Positions 28,688 through 38,152 are shown, counted from the first letter of the stretch. The stretch is 64,000 bases of DNA from an uncultured Gammaproteobacteria bacterium (GCA_913042205.1 CAJWIY010000003.1:1-64000), one strand, 5' to 3'. Notes: a model not told the origin generated them from the sequence alone. Made by a program: numbers and translations.

Positions 28688-29656
28688 CTACTTCCAGAGC
28701 ACCTTGTGCCCTATACCGGGTACTTCCTTGACAAGCTTTGGTACCAAGAAACCCGGAAGTGCCTCCAATAAGGCCTGATGCAGTACCTTCAGCTTTTTTT
28801 CTGAAACATCAAAGTGATGCGCACCAGATACCCTGTCTAACACATTCAAGTAATAAGGATCGATCCCTGCCTCAAACAATCGCTCACTAAGCGCAATCAG
28901 ATCGTCTGCTGAGTCATTTACACCTCCCAAGATCACTGCTTGATTGAGTATTGAGCGACATACCTTTCGTAATCTAGAAACAGCCTTAACTACAGCCTTA
29001 TCAATCTCATTGGCGTGATTTACATGCAAGACGACGACCACGGGTATTTTGATCGACGCAACCGTCTGACAAAAAGTATCGGTCACACGCTCAGGAATCA
29101 CGATAGGCAAACGCGTATGAATTCGTAATCGACGAATGGTAGAAATGGCCTCCAGTCGTTGGAAAAAGCGAGCAAGCACTTCGTCACTAGCCATCAGAGG
29201 ATCACCACCGGAAAAGATAACTTCGTTGACCTCCGAATGCGCTTCAAGATATCTGACGACAGCATCCAAATCATGTCTGGCTAGCGTCCTGTCTTGGTAA
29301 GGAAAGTGGCGACGGAAACAGTAGCGACAGTTTACAGCGCAGCCGCCGCGATAGATCAACAAAACACGTGAGCGGTACTTGTGCAAAACCCCGGGGATCG
29401 GCCCATCAAGCTCTTGCAAAGGATTCTGCATAAACCCTGGCATCGAATGACGCTCATCTGATACTGCCAGGACTTGGCGCAACAGAGGGTCAAAGGGGTC
29501 ACCGCGCCTCATCCTGTCAATGAATGGTTGCGGAACCCGAATTGGAAAATCAGGCCTATTATCAATTTCCGGCAAGTGCTGAATATCTAGGCCCAAACGG
29601 GAAAGAAGACCATCCGCTGTTGTGACAGAATCAGCAAGAAGGCGTTGCCAGTTCAT
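28688..29656 (-). CDS. epmB: EF-P beta-lysylation protein EpmB (lysine 2,3-aminomutase family)
   Basis: Radical SAM and PLP enzyme that converts L-alpha-lysine to (R)-beta-lysine for EF-P. The cluster motif is GCAVNCRYCFRRHFPY (C-x3-C-x2-C), followed by EVIFSGGDPLM. At 322 residues it matches the short EpmB form rather than longer catabolic aminomutases. The ATG at 29656 overlaps the ribE stop (TGATG). The presence of efp and epmA about 23 kb away completes the lysylation pathway; the hydroxylase gene epmC is not seen. Confidence 0.92.
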   Translation of the reverse strand: MNWQRLLADSVTTADGLLSRLGLDIQHLPEIDNRPDFPIRVPQPFIDRMRRGDPFDPLLRQVLAVSDERHSMPGFMQNPLQELDGPIPGVLHKYRSRVLLIYRGGCAVNCRYCFRRHFPYQDRTLARHDLDAVVRYLEAHSEVNEVIFSGGDPLMASDEVLARFFQRLEAISTIRRLRIHTRLPIVIPERVTDTFCQTVASIKIPVVVVLHVNHANEIDKAVVKAVSRLRKVCRSILNQAVILGGVNDSADDLIALSERLFEAGIDPYYLNVLDRVSGAHHFDVSEKKLKVLHQALLEALPGFLVPKLVKEVPGIGHKVLWK

Positions 29657-30267
29657 CACAAACGCTGATCCAACACTCGCTCGACTGTATCGACTATCGC
29701 CTGCGTTTGTGAGTCAATTTCAAGATTCAATTGATCTCCAGAGCGGACCTGTCCAAAGATTGTTAGAGAGCGTGTTTCAGGAATGAGGTGAATGCTAAAC
29801 TGTCCATTTTTCACCAACTCACCTACGGTCAGCGAACATCCATTCAACGACACGTAGCCTTTGGGCAGTAAATACTTCGAAAGAGCATCTGGCACACTGA
29901 CCCAGACTGCAAGATTCGCCTCCGCGTGGACCACATCGATCACCGTGGCTAACCCATGAATGTGGCCTGACAAGACATGCCCACCGATTTCATCGCCAAA
30001 CTTAGCAGCACGCTCAATGTTCACAAGAGATCCTTCTCGCAGGTCAGAAAGGTTGGACAATCTCAATGATTCGTCGATGACATCAAATTGGACACCCTGA
30101 TCATCCCAGCCGACGACAGTCAGGCATAACCCATTTATAGCAATCGAAGCGCCGGTAGCCAGCCCCTCTTCGTAACCCTTGGGCATCCGAACCTGAACCC
30201 GTCGGATACCCTTCCGGTCGGCTAGCCGCGTTACCACGCCAATACCCTGAACAATACCAGTAAACAT
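29656..30267 (-). CDS. ribE: riboflavin synthase alpha subunit
   Basis: Dismutates two molecules of 6,7-dimethyl-8-ribityllumazine to riboflavin. Two tandem lumazine-binding barrels are visible: MFTGIVQGIGVV with INGLCLTVVGWDDQGVQFDV, then GDEIGGHVLSGHIHG with SLNGCSLTVGELVKNGQFSIHLIPETR. 203 residues. It is coupled at both ends (TAATG with ubiI, TGATG with epmB). Other riboflavin genes are not nearby, so it is likely expressed with flavin-using ubiquinone hydroxylases. Confidence 0.94.
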   Translation of the reverse strand: MFTGIVQGIGVVTRLADRKGIRRVQVRMPKGYEEGLATGASIAINGLCLTVVGWDDQGVQFDVIDESLRLSNLSDLREGSLVNIERAAKFGDEIGGHVLSGHIHGLATVIDVVHAEANLAVWVSVPDALSKYLLPKGYVSLNGCSLTVGELVKNGQFSIHLIPETRSLTIFGQVRSGDQLNLEIDSQTQAIVDTVERVLDQRL

Positions 30268-31391
30268 TAACCTGCCATCTCCTGAATCAATGATCGAATC
30301 ATGGGATATCGATTGGCGGTTCGTAATGCGAGGCTCCTGCCCAGTTGTATGAGTGGCTGATCAGATCGAAATACATCCGAGAAAAGCCCCATAACCAGTG
30401 CGACGGTCCGCTGATCGACACAGCGTTCTCGCGCGACCGAGCGTGCGATCCGATCACCGCCTGCCTTAGGATACCTTTCCAATGTCGCTCGTAAAGCCAA
30501 TACATCGGCAAATCCAAGATTCGCCCCTAGCCCTGCCAACGGTAAAATCCCATGTGAGGTGTCGCCAATTGCAAGTAGGCAACCCAAGGCGTCCTGCCTC
30601 AATGACTGCTGCGATAGAGGGATCCACACAGGATCTCCGACAAACCGCAGATGACCCCGCTCAAACTCACTATTTTGAGTAATCAATGAGGCTAATATTT
30701 TGTTTGGATTCTCTTGCAAGTCATCGGCGATGGGTTTGCCCAATGACCAGACGAGGCTTACACGATGCTGACCACGGCAGTCGGGCAGGGGTAAGAGAGC
30801 AAGCGGGCCGTGCTCGGTGAATATCTGAAAAGCCTCGCCGTAATGGGGCCGCTGACTATGTAATGTTCCTATAACCGCCCGTTGGTGATAGCCTCCGTCC
30901 ACAATTTCAAAGCCCGACGCGACAGCCGTCGTAGCCGCCCGGCCCTCGGCAAAAATCACCAAATCTGCCTCAATCATGGTGTCATCATCAACTGTGATTA
31001 GACCGTAAGGGGTGATCGCCTGTACCGATCGTTGGATACACTGAATATCAATCCCAGAGACCTCCCTCAATAGCTGATTCCGAACCCAGTCCGCCTCAAC
31101 CATGTGACCGAGCGTCGGATCAGTGAAAGTAACCCTTGCATCACTGCGTGCATCAATCACTCGCATTGACTGATAGGCGCAAATGCGATCATTAGGGTTC
31201 CAGGCGCCAAGGTCTTCGAGAAGGCTCTGTGATTGGGGACCAAGCGCCCAAACTCGAGAGTCCATTTCGATAGCTGCTCTTTTCGACTCAAACCCGGCTG
31301 GATCAAATACTGTTACGCTATGGCCCACGCGCTTACAAACAAGCGCAGACGCCAAACCGATCGAACCCCCACCAATAATTACAATCTTCAA
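30267..31391 (-). CDS. ubiI: FAD-dependent ubiquinone biosynthesis hydroxylase (UbiI-like)
   Basis: Second of two adjacent flavin monooxygenases; by position after ubiH it is the VisC/UbiI member that hydroxylates the quinone ring. The FAD-binding start is LKIVIIGGGSIGLASALVCKR. The second flavin motif reads GDTSHGILPLAGLGANLGF, with Leu where most relatives have Gln in PLAGQG. I use a TTG at 31391, which overlaps the ubiH stop as TTGA and starts right at the flavin-binding strand (374 residues). The track start would add 15 unlikely residues. UbiF or UbiM activity cannot be excluded. Confidence 0.85.
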   Translation of the reverse strand: MKIVIIGGGSIGLASALVCKRVGHSVTVFDPAGFESKRAAIEMDSRVWALGPQSQSLLEDLGAWNPNDRICAYQSMRVIDARSDARVTFTDPTLGHMVEADWVRNQLLREVSGIDIQCIQRSVQAITPYGLITVDDDTMIEADLVIFAEGRAATTAVASGFEIVDGGYHQRAVIGTLHSQRPHYGEAFQIFTEHGPLALLPLPDCRGQHRVSLVWSLGKPIADDLQENPNKILASLITQNSEFERGHLRFVGDPVWIPLSQQSLRQDALGCLLAIGDTSHGILPLAGLGANLGFADVLALRATLERYPKAGGDRIARSVARERCVDQRTVALVMGLFSDVFRSDQPLIQLGRSLALRTANRYPMIRSLIQEMAG

Positions 31392-32491
31392 GAGATGATA
31401 CCCATTCCGGCCTCGCTGATTTTTCTTTTCAGCCACGAGCTTTGGTCACCCAACGCCATTCCGACGCTTGTCAGTAACTTACGGGACAACAGGTCACGAT
31501 CAAATAGCGTCTCCAAGCTCGATGACGCCAAACGAGTAAGATCACGGTTGGGTTTCCAAGACATAAACGCCTCACGAACCGCAGTATCCGGATCACCCAT
31601 CGCTAAGGCATCGACGAGTCGCGATACGCCTCTAAGTGCAAGGTTCAGTCCCTGTCCAGCGACCGGGTGGATTGTCTGTGCACCATTTCCAAGCAGCACG
31701 ATGCCGGGACGGTAGGGCTGATCAATCCAACGCTCAATAAGAGGAATCTTTACCACATCGCATACCAGCTTTATCCTACCTAGTTCGCGGGGTAAAGCTA
31801 AACATAGGGCATCCAAAAGCGCCGGTGTTGCCTGCTTGAGCGCCTCAGCCTCGCGCGGTGCTAAGGACCAGACAAATCCATAGACCTCGGGATCAATCGG
31901 CAAAAGAGCCAGGGGGCCTGTACCGATAAATCGCTCATATGCACGGCCTCTGACCGGTGCTTCAACGTGGATCCGTCCCAGTAAAGCCGTTCGATCGAAT
32001 GACCGGAGCTGAGCGTCCATGCCGATAGAATTACTGAGGCCGCTGCGTCCACCGTCCGCCAAGATCACCAAATCGGGTTCGCTGATCTCGCCGGTTTCGA
32101 GTTCGATGCGAGGATTGCCTGTGGTGCTGCGTGCGCGGACTTGAGTCACTGCCACCGGTTCGACCATATCAGCAACCTGCTCAGTTAGTATCCGGTCGAG
32201 TTCATGCGAACATATCGCCCGGCCAAAGCGGGAGTGGCCGCATTCAGGAGCATTCAGGAGCATCGACCCTGGCAAGCCCTTTTCATTCACCAGTATTTCC
32301 ACCAGATCTTGACCGGCCTTTGGTTGCACGCCAATGTTCTCAAGTAACGACAATGTTGTTTCGGACAGTGCGAGCGACATCTTTGGCTTTTGAGTAGTAG
32401 GATCAAACAAACGGACCGTATGTCCCATAAGCTTGAGAGCTAAGCTTGCGATTGAGCCAACCGGGCCGCCACCGATAATCCCGATCTGCAC
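31388..32491 (-). CDS. ubiH: 2-octaprenyl-6-methoxyphenol hydroxylase family protein UbiH
   Basis: Flavin monooxygenase of ubiquinone synthesis. N-terminal FAD motif MQIGIIGGGPVGSIASLALK, middle DG motif DLVILADGGRSGLS and the second FAD motif GNGAQTIHPVAGQGLNLALRGVSRL, close to the E. coli UbiH form. 367 residues. Gene order ygfB-pepP-ubiH-ubiI is conserved in gammaproteobacteria and supports the assignment. A tandem 10-base repeat, GCTCCTGAAT twice, lies within the coding part near residue 75. Confidence 0.92.
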   Translation of the reverse strand: MQIGIIGGGPVGSIASLALKLMGHTVRLFDPTTQKPKMSLALSETTLSLLENIGVQPKAGQDLVEILVNEKGLPGSMLLNAPECGHSRFGRAICSHELDRILTEQVADMVEPVAVTQVRARSTTGNPRIELETGEISEPDLVILADGGRSGLSNSIGMDAQLRSFDRTALLGRIHVEAPVRGRAYERFIGTGPLALLPIDPEVYGFVWSLAPREAEALKQATPALLDALCLALPRELGRIKLVCDVVKIPLIERWIDQPYRPGIVLLGNGAQTIHPVAGQGLNLALRGVSRLVDALAMGDPDTAVREAFMSWKPNRDLTRLASSSLETLFDRDLLSRKLLTSVGMALGDQSSWLKRKISEAGMGIIS

Positions 32492-32493
32492 CT

Positions 32494-33798
32494 CTAACCT
32501 CGCATTAACGCTTCAATTTCTAAGCGCTCTTTGGGCACATCCTTGGTGAGAATCTCTGGCCCTTGCTGAGTAATCAACACATCGTCTTCGATACGGATAG
32601 CTATACCGCGATATTTGGCCGGGGCATCGGATCCTTTCTTCAGGTAAAGACCGGGTTCACAGGTAATAACCATCCCCTCGCTGAGCTCAATCGGCTTCGA
32701 GTCGATCTCATACATTCCGACGTCGTGCACATCCAATCCGAGGAAATGACCTGTTCCATGCATGTAGTAGGTTGCATACCGTTTTTCTTCGATTGCAACT
32801 TCCAGTGGTCCTTCGATGATGTTTAGGCCAATCAGACCCTCTGTCAGTCGCCTTAAAGCCGCCTCATGAAATGATTTGATCGACTTCCCAACAACCATGG
32901 CATCGATCGCCTCCGCTTGTGCGCTCAAAACCAAATCATAAAGCTCTGCTTGTGCCTCAGTGAAAGATCCGTTGACCGGAAAAGTTCTGGTAATGTCACC
33001 AGCGTATCCCTTTACCTCACAACCGGCATCAATCAAGACCAAGTCTCCTGAATTCAACATATCAGCGCGGTCGATGTAATGCAGTATGCAGGCGTTGTCG
33101 CCGCCTCCGACGATTGTCTGGTACGCAAGCGCTGGAGAACCCTCCATACGAAACGTGTGTTCAACAATTGATGCCAATTGATCTTCTGTCATTCCAGGCT
33201 GGCAGGCCCTCATTGCTGCTACGTGTCCCAGGGCTGAAATACGTCCCGCCTCTCGCATGACATCAATCTCTTCGTTTGTTTTAATCAGCCGCGCTTGGTG
33301 GAGAAATCGGGACAGGTCAGCACGATGTGACAGGCGGCCCTGCTGCCTTGATTTAATTCCCTTGGCCTTCATCACGCGATCTACAATCGCAGCTGAGTCA
33401 TTGCAATAAAACGGGTATTCAATCGAGGTAATATCAGCCAATAAAGTTGTGAATTCTGCATCCAATTCGTCGATTGGATAGCCCTCATCGATTCCTAGGC
33501 CCGTTTTGACGTGATCAGGTCCGAGTCTCCGACCTGTCCAGACCTCTTGGTCTGGATTTTTCGGTCTGACGAATAGACGATCAGGGTGTCCGGGACCAAT
33601 AATCAATACAGCGTCTGGCTCAGTGAAGCCCGTCAGATACCAAAAATCACTCGACTGACGAAATGGATATTCCGCATCTCTGTTACGAATCGATTCACGC
33701 GCCGCCGATATAATAGCTAACGAATTCTCGGGCATCATCCCTTTTAATTGATCACGACGATTTTGATACACGTGTAACGGAAACATGGACTCACTCAT
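32494..33798 (-). CDS. pepP: Xaa-Pro aminopeptidase PepP
   Basis: Removes N-terminal residues that precede proline; a dimanganese enzyme of the pita-bread fold. The N-terminal AMP_N domain (about 1-140) has YPFRQSSDFWYLTGF. Metal ligands are in LIDAGCEVKGYAGDITRTFPV, GTGHFLGLDVHDVG, TCEPGLY and IRIEDDVLIT. 434 residues, normal. It abuts ygfB upstream (TAAATG) and ubiH downstream. Confidence 0.95.
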   Translation of the reverse strand: MSESMFPLHVYQNRRDQLKGMMPENSLAIISAARESIRNRDAEYPFRQSSDFWYLTGFTEPDAVLIIGPGHPDRLFVRPKNPDQEVWTGRRLGPDHVKTGLGIDEGYPIDELDAEFTTLLADITSIEYPFYCNDSAAIVDRVMKAKGIKSRQQGRLSHRADLSRFLHQARLIKTNEEIDVMREAGRISALGHVAAMRACQPGMTEDQLASIVEHTFRMEGSPALAYQTIVGGGDNACILHYIDRADMLNSGDLVLIDAGCEVKGYAGDITRTFPVNGSFTEAQAELYDLVLSAQAEAIDAMVVGKSIKSFHEAALRRLTEGLIGLNIIEGPLEVAIEEKRYATYYMHGTGHFLGLDVHDVGMYEIDSKPIELSEGMVITCEPGLYLKKGSDAPAKYRGIAIRIEDDVLITQQGPEILTKDVPKERLEIEALMRG

Positions 33799-34362
33799 TT
33801 AATGCACGGTAGCCTTTTCATGGTCTTTATGTTGATAGCAGGGTAACTCAGTGGCAACAAGTAACGCGGCCAGCCTCACATGTTCACTGACGTCCGCGAA
33901 TGCTTTTTCAAGGGTTTCATCCTGACCATCTGCCTCGATACGAGCGATCTCAGAAAGGTCCTCAAGCGCCTGACGCACATCCTCAGAGAGATTCCTGGTT
34001 TTTGAGATCTCTCCTGAAAGACCCAAGCCGGCAAGGAAGGAACCGCACCACGCGCCCAAGGCATCTGCACGTTCTTCAATTAATTCATTGTCATCGGGCA
34101 GGAGCAACTCAAAGTCGAGCCCCATCCCCGACCAACTTTTATGTAGCTCCCCAAACAGTAGGTCCAGAGAGTCAGATACCTGGGCGAAGCTTCCGGGGTG
34201 TATATCCGCATATTCAGCAAGACGCGCCACAAACTCGTCAGGTCTGACCGTCAAATTGGCTGCCATCAATCCAGCAAGCAACCCCTGAATCTCAGACGCC
34301 CGAATATCCGAGTTCTGGTCGACTAACCAATCGTCTATGGAACGGTATAACTCCTCGATCAT
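33799..34362 (-). CDS. ygfB: UPF0149 family protein YgfB
   Basis: 187-residue soluble helical protein of the YecA/YgfB group. Features are the start SEIQGLLAGLMAANL, the middle GAWCGSFLAGLGLSG and the acidic end. E. coli YgfB has no firm biochemical function; in Pseudomonas aeruginosa the orthologue influences beta-lactam resistance through AmpD expression, as I recall. It is the first gene of the ygfB-pepP-ubiH-ubiI-ribE-epmB run and is divergent from the zapA genes. Confidence 0.92.
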   Translation of the reverse strand: MIEELYRSIDDWLVDQNSDIRASEIQGLLAGLMAANLTVRPDEFVARLAEYADIHPGSFAQVSDSLDLLFGELHKSWSGMGLDFELLLPDDNELIEERADALGAWCGSFLAGLGLSGEISKTRNLSEDVRQALEDLSEIARIEADGQDETLEKAFADVSEHVRLAALLVATELPCYQHKDHEKATVH

Positions 34363-34451
34363 GTGGGTCCTCCTCTTGCGCTACTGTATCACGTCTGTTG
34401 TACCCAAGAGTGAGCAGACGTATGATGCGTCTAAGCCTGAGGAAACCCTAA

Positions 34452-34658
34452 ATGCATAATGATTTGCAGGAGTTGGAACAGCAACTTGAGAAACTGATCC
34501 AACTTTCAGAACGTCTAAATCAAGAAAATCGCCACCTGCGGAAGCAACAAGCAGAGCTTAAACGTGCGCGTGCCAAGCTCCTAAAGCAACGTGACCAAGC
34601 CCGCCAAAATATTGACGCAGTTTTAGGCAGGCTAAAAAACTATGAGGTGTTGTCATGA
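34452..34658 (+). CDS. TIGR02449 family coiled-coil protein
   Basis: 68-residue protein that is almost entirely a heptad-patterned, charged coiled coil (LEQQLEKLIQLSERLNQEN and on). Proteins of this kind regularly precede zapA in gammaproteobacteria. The length and coiled coil recall ZapB, so a role in Z-ring organisation is plausible but unproven. Its stop overlaps the zapA start (ATGA). Confidence 0.85.
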   Translation: MHNDLQELEQQLEKLIQLSERLNQENRHLRKQQAELKRARAKLLKQRDQARQNIDAVLGRLKNYEVLS

Positions 34659-34951
34659 CCGAAATTGCGACTGTTCGTGTACAGATCTTGGGGCGAGAAT
34701 TTCCGGTTGCATGCCCTGCTGGTCAGGAGCGTGAACTTGAGGCTGCGGCAGAATTTGTCGATAAACGTATGCGTGAAATTCAGGAAAAAACCGGTAATAA
34801 TGCGCTCGAACGACTTGCTGTGATGGCCGCGCTAAATATTGCACATGAACACCTCACCGGCGAAACAAAAGGGTCGGACGATGAGCTCAAGCGTCTCGCT
34901 GATCGAATAGGTGCAACCCTAGAACGTCTGTCTGAGACTGAAACAGGCTGA
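34655..34951 (+). CDS. zapA: cell division protein ZapA
   Basis: Cross-links FtsZ filaments at midcell. The 98-residue protein has the ZapA globular start (ATVRVQILGREFPVACPAGQE), AAEFVDKRMREIQE and the C-terminal coiled coil with LAVMAALNIAHEHL. Coupled to the coiled-coil gene upstream and followed after three bases by 6S RNA, as in many gammaproteobacteria. Confidence 0.95.
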   Translation: MTEIATVRVQILGREFPVACPAGQERELEAAAEFVDKRMREIQEKTGNNALERLAVMAALNIAHEHLTGETKGSDDELKRLADRIGATLERLSETETG

Positions 34952-34954
34952 TAT

Positions 34955-35134
34955 ACTCCGGGCAACCTGGGTTGTACGCCAGTTAGTAATGTCCCTGAGC
35001 CGATACTCTTTTTCTAGGGATATACAAAACATACGGTGCGCACGTCCGTCTTCGGAAAGCCTAATGTGTGTTTGCGTTTCCCGCCTTGAACCATTGGGTT
35101 CAAGGGCCACACTGACAGCGGCAACCTGGGGCTT
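34955..35134 (+). ncRNA. ssrS: 6S RNA
   Basis: Small RNA that imitates an open promoter and sequesters sigma-70 RNA polymerase in stationary phase. The conserved blocks are visible: CCCTGAGCCGATA on the 5' side, GTCCGTCTTCGGAAAGCC, and the CCTTGAACC/GGTTCAAGG hairpin on the 3' side. The ends pair (CTCCGGG at 34956 with CCTGGGG at 35125). The length is about 180 nucleotides, like the 184 of E. coli. It lies between zapA and ygfA, its standard place. Exact ends are estimated. Confidence 0.93.
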
Positions 35135-35136
35135 TA

Positions 35137-35691
35137 ATGTCGAAACAGATACTTAGAACCGAAATCCTGAAAAAGAGAGATGCAGTACCTGCCTCTTATC
35201 GCAAGCGCCTCAGTAAAATAATTTCTGAGCATTTAATTCAAATGCTTCCAGCACACGTTTGCCGTGTTGGCTCCTATATGTCACACGGTTCAGAAGTCGA
35301 TCTATCGGCATTTCATAACCACCTTTTTGTCAGCACTCAACAGTGTTTCGTGCCGAGAATTTTGACTAAAACATCGATGGAACTTGCATATCTTCGATCC
35401 GATGCCGATATCATCAAAGCGCAATTTGGCATTCGCACGTCTAACCAGCAGATAACGGCCGATATAGATACTCTTGATTGGCTCATCATGCCATGTGTCG
35501 CATACGACACCAGAGGACATCGGTTAGGTATGGGCGGAGGTTACTACGACCGCGCGCTGGAGAAGTGTGCCCCAATGCTACCGGTTAGAATCGGCGTAGC
35601 ATTTAATATGCAAAAAACAATGTTTGAGGCTGATCAATGGGACCAGTCGTTTGACTGGATCGTCACTGAGAGTGGGATTATCCGCCAATGA
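35137..35691 (+). CDS. ygfA: 5-formyltetrahydrofolate cyclo-ligase
   Basis: Returns 5-formyl-THF to the folate pool using ATP. 184 residues with the signature DTRGHRLGMGGGYYDRAL near the C-terminus and QCFVPRILTKT in the middle. The ATG comes two bases after the predicted 6S RNA end, so 6S precursor transcripts could also serve as its mRNA, as in E. coli. Confidence 0.93.
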   Translation: MSKQILRTEILKKRDAVPASYRKRLSKIISEHLIQMLPAHVCRVGSYMSHGSEVDLSAFHNHLFVSTQQCFVPRILTKTSMELAYLRSDADIIKAQFGIRTSNQQITADIDTLDWLIMPCVAYDTRGHRLGMGGGYYDRALEKCAPMLPVRIGVAFNMQKTMFEADQWDQSFDWIVTESGIIRQ

Positions 35692-35770
35692 TAGCGCTGT
35701 GGGCAACGGTGACGGCTAATATTAGACCACCAATTATCATTAGCATTCTGAATGGGTCGCGACGGTTCAT
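35678..35770 (-). CDS. possible 30-residue membrane peptide
   Basis: Too short for the track. Reads MNRRDPFRMLMIIGGLILAV and on to GG: a basic N-terminus followed by one hydrophobic helix, the layout of small single-span proteins. A plausible ribosome site (CAGGA) lies five bases before the ATG. It sits 88 bases after ilvA on the same strand and overlaps the last 14 bases of ygfA. I do not recognise a family, so this rests on composition and the ribosome site only. Confidence 0.4.
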   Translation of the reverse strand: MNRRDPFRMLMIIGGLILAVTVAHSAIIGG

Positions 35771-35858
35771 GCATCCTGCACCTGTTCAAATTTCGAGCAG
35801 GATACGACAAAAAATAAAAATGTCAAATTTTCTAGTAAGTTAAATTGAACAACGATAA

Positions 35859-37373
35859 TCAGCCTCTCATAAACAGGCTAACTGCTGGATTTTCTGTTTC
35901 ATCAAAATAGGTATATCCAATATCATCAAAATAACTCACCAGTTCCACCTGCTCTGCGAGCTCGGCCTGCATTGATACGAGCACTCGTCCGTACGCGGCG
36001 CCATGATTTCTATAATGGAAAGCCGAAATATTCCAGCGTGAGCCGATCCTATTCAAGAACTTGAGAAGTGCTCCTGGACGCTCCGGAAACTCAAAACGAA
36101 ACACAAGCTCTGATCCTGCCTCGGGGCTTCGGCCTCCCACCATATGCCGGATATGCAGTTTGGCAAGTTCATTGTCAGTCATATCGACGACAGGTAAATC
36201 AGCCTCGCTGAGCTTGTCAACCAAACGAGCTCGGTCGTCAGTGGTCGGGTCTGTCGTGACACCGACAAAAATATGAGCCTGGTCACGATCTGCGAAGCGG
36301 TAGTTAAATTCCGTTATGTTACGGTTACCGATCTGCTCACAGAAAGCCTTAAAGGCTCCCGGTCGCTCGGGTATAGTGACGGCCAAGATTGCCTCTCGCT
36401 TTTCACCAACCTCGGCCCGCTCGGCCACATGTCGGATACGATCAAAATTGACGTTGGCTCCAGAAAGAACTGCCACTAGGGCGTCGCCCGCTCCTTCCCT
36501 CTCTGCATATTTCTTTAATCCTGCAACGGCAAGGGCTCCAGCCGGCTCATTGACGCTCCTCACATCATCAAACACATCTTTGACCGCGGCACAAATCTCG
36601 TCTGTCGTAACCGTAATCACCTCGTCACAAGCGTCTTTCAATACCTCAAACGTATTCTTGCCGATCTGCTTGACGGCAACCCCATCTGCAAACAGACCAA
36701 CCTGCGGTAATACGACGCGGCTCTTGGCATTCATCGCAGCGGCCAGACACGCAGCATCCTCAGGTTCGACCGCAATAACCTTGATTTCAGGTCGAACATA
36801 TTTGATGTAGGCCGCCATGCCTGCAGCAAGACCACCGCCGCCAACCGGAATGAAGACCGCATCAATCGGTCGCATTAGCTGTCTTAACAACTCAACCGCG
36901 ACAGTTCCCTGTCCGGCAATCACTTCCGCATCATCGAACGGATGCAGGTACGTGTAGCCATACTCAGTGACTAGCTCCTGACTCTTTTCAAATGCCTCAT
37001 CAAAACTATCACCATGCAGAACTACCTGCGCACCACGGGCTTTAACTGAGCGCACTTTAATTGCAGGCGTTGTCGTTGGCATGACGATAATCGCAGGAAT
37101 CTTCAATTTTTGGGCGCCTAAAGCTACACCTTGCGCGTGATTTCCAGCCGACGCTGCGATGACGCCTTTGGCAAGTATTTCTTTTGGAATACTAACCATC
37201 TTGTTATATGCCCCACGACATTTGAAGGAGTACACCGGTTGCAAATCTTCGCGTTTGAAAAACACCGGCCGACCGAGCCGTTTAGATAAAAAGGGCGCAA
37301 GATGAACAGGTGATTCAGTTGCCACATCATAAACGCGGGCGGACAGAATCTTTTTAATTAAAGCGTCGAACAT
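35859..37373 (-). CDS. ilvA: threonine ammonia-lyase, biosynthetic
   Basis: PLP enzyme making 2-oxobutanoate for isoleucine. The PLP lysine is in [12 protein letters not shown] (about residue 51), and the glycine loop is [13 protein letters not shown]. Two C-terminal ACT-like regulatory modules (about 325-500; [14 protein letters not shown] and [14 protein letters not shown]) mark the long, isoleucine-inhibited form. 504 residues. It is divergent from rpiA, an arrangement also known from Pseudomonas. Confidence 0.96.
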   Translation of the reverse strand: MFDALIKKILSARVYDVATESPVHLAPFLSKRLGRPVFFKREDLQPVYSFKCRGAYNKMVSIPKEILAKGVIAASAGNHAQGVALGAQKLKIPAIIVMPTTTPAIKVRSVKARGAQVVLHGDSFDEAFEKSQELVTEYGYTYLHPFDDAEVIAGQGTVAVELLRQLMRPIDAVFIPVGGGGLAAGMAAYIKYVRPEIKVIAVEPEDAACLAAAMNAKSRVVLPQVGLFADGVAVKQIGKNTFEVLKDACDEVITVTTDEICAAVKDVFDDVRSVNEPAGALAVAGLKKYAEREGAGDALVAVLSGANVNFDRIRHVAERAEVGEKREAILAVTIPERPGAFKAFCEQIGNRNITEFNYRFADRDQAHIFVGVTTDPTTDDRARLVDKLSEADLPVVDMTDNELAKLHIRHMVGGRSPEAGSELVFRFEFPERPGALLKFLNRIGSRWNISAFHYRNHGAAYGRVLVSMQAELAEQVELVSYFDDIGYTYFDETENPAVSLFMRG

Positions 37374-37454
37374 GAAAAATCCAAATCTGAGATCGCTATC
37401 ATAGCGCCTGCATCACCGAACAGCTATGCTTTCGCCTTTCCTAAGGGGGCGGTG

Positions 37455-38132
37455 ATGAACCAAGACGAAAAAAAACGCCAAGTAGCCGAAGCAGCCTTGG
37501 ACGAGGTACGGCATCTTCTTGATCCGAAGACTCCGATTGGTATCGGTACCGGCTCAACAGCTAATTGTTTTATCGACATACTCGCTGAAAGCAAAATACA
37601 AATCCTCGGTGCAGTTGCCTCGTCCAAGGCGACGGAGGATCGCCTGACCGATTACGGTATCGAACTCCTTGATCTCAACGCCACTGGCACACTTCCTGTA
37701 TACATTGATGGCGCCGACGAAGCAGATCCCCAGCTTAACTTGATCAAGGGCGGTGGCGCTGCGCTGACCCGTGAAAAGATTATTGCGGAGGCTTCTTCGC
37801 AATTCGTGTGTATCGCAGATGATTCCAAGAAAGTTGATGTACTCGGCGCTTTTCCATTACCGGTTGAGGTCATTCCGATGGCGAGGAGCCTAGTAGCACG
37901 CGCTCTGGTAGAGCTTGGAGGTAATCCCGAATATCGCCAAGGAATTGTTACAGATAACGGAAATATTATTCTTGACGTGCACGACATGTTGATTATCAAT
38001 CCGAAAGAGCTGGAGTTCGTTATAAACCAAATTCCGGGCGTTGTGACGTGCGGCTTATTCGCAAAACGCCCTGCGGATATTCTGTTGTTGGCGTCGCAGG
38101 GCAATATTCTTAAATTTGCGAGGGACGCTTAA
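37455..38132 (+). CDS. rpiA: ribose-5-phosphate isomerase A
   Basis: Interconverts ribose-5-phosphate and ribulose-5-phosphate. Motifs [36 protein letters not shown] and the C-terminal [13 protein letters not shown] are intact. 225 residues from the ATG at 37455; an in-frame GTG precedes it by one codon. A ribosome site (AAGGGGG) lies upstream. Confidence 0.96.
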   Translation: MNQDEKKRQVAEAALDEVRHLLDPKTPIGIGTGSTANCFIDILAESKIQILGAVASSKATEDRLTDYGIELLDLNATGTLPVYIDGADEADPQLNLIKGGGAALTREKIIAEASSQFVCIADDSKKVDVLGAFPLPVEVIPMARSLVARALVELGGNPEYRQGIVTDNGNIILDVHDMLIINPKELEFVINQIPGVVTCGLFAKRPADILLLASQGNILKFARDA

Positions 38133-38152
38133 AAACGTCGATCGAGATTACT

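Noticed and set aside
31233-31715. 160-residue plus-strand ORF over ubiI/ubiH
   Set aside because: Antisense to two clear flavin monooxygenases; no family resemblance.
36316-36810. 164-residue plus-strand ORF within ilvA
   Set aside because: Ala/Ser-rich antisense shadow; the minus strand has conserved ACT and PLP domains.
37374-37454. GCTAT-c-ATAGC palindrome between ilvA and rpiA as an operator
   Set aside because: Only five bases per arm and no clear promoter boxes around it; too weak to call.
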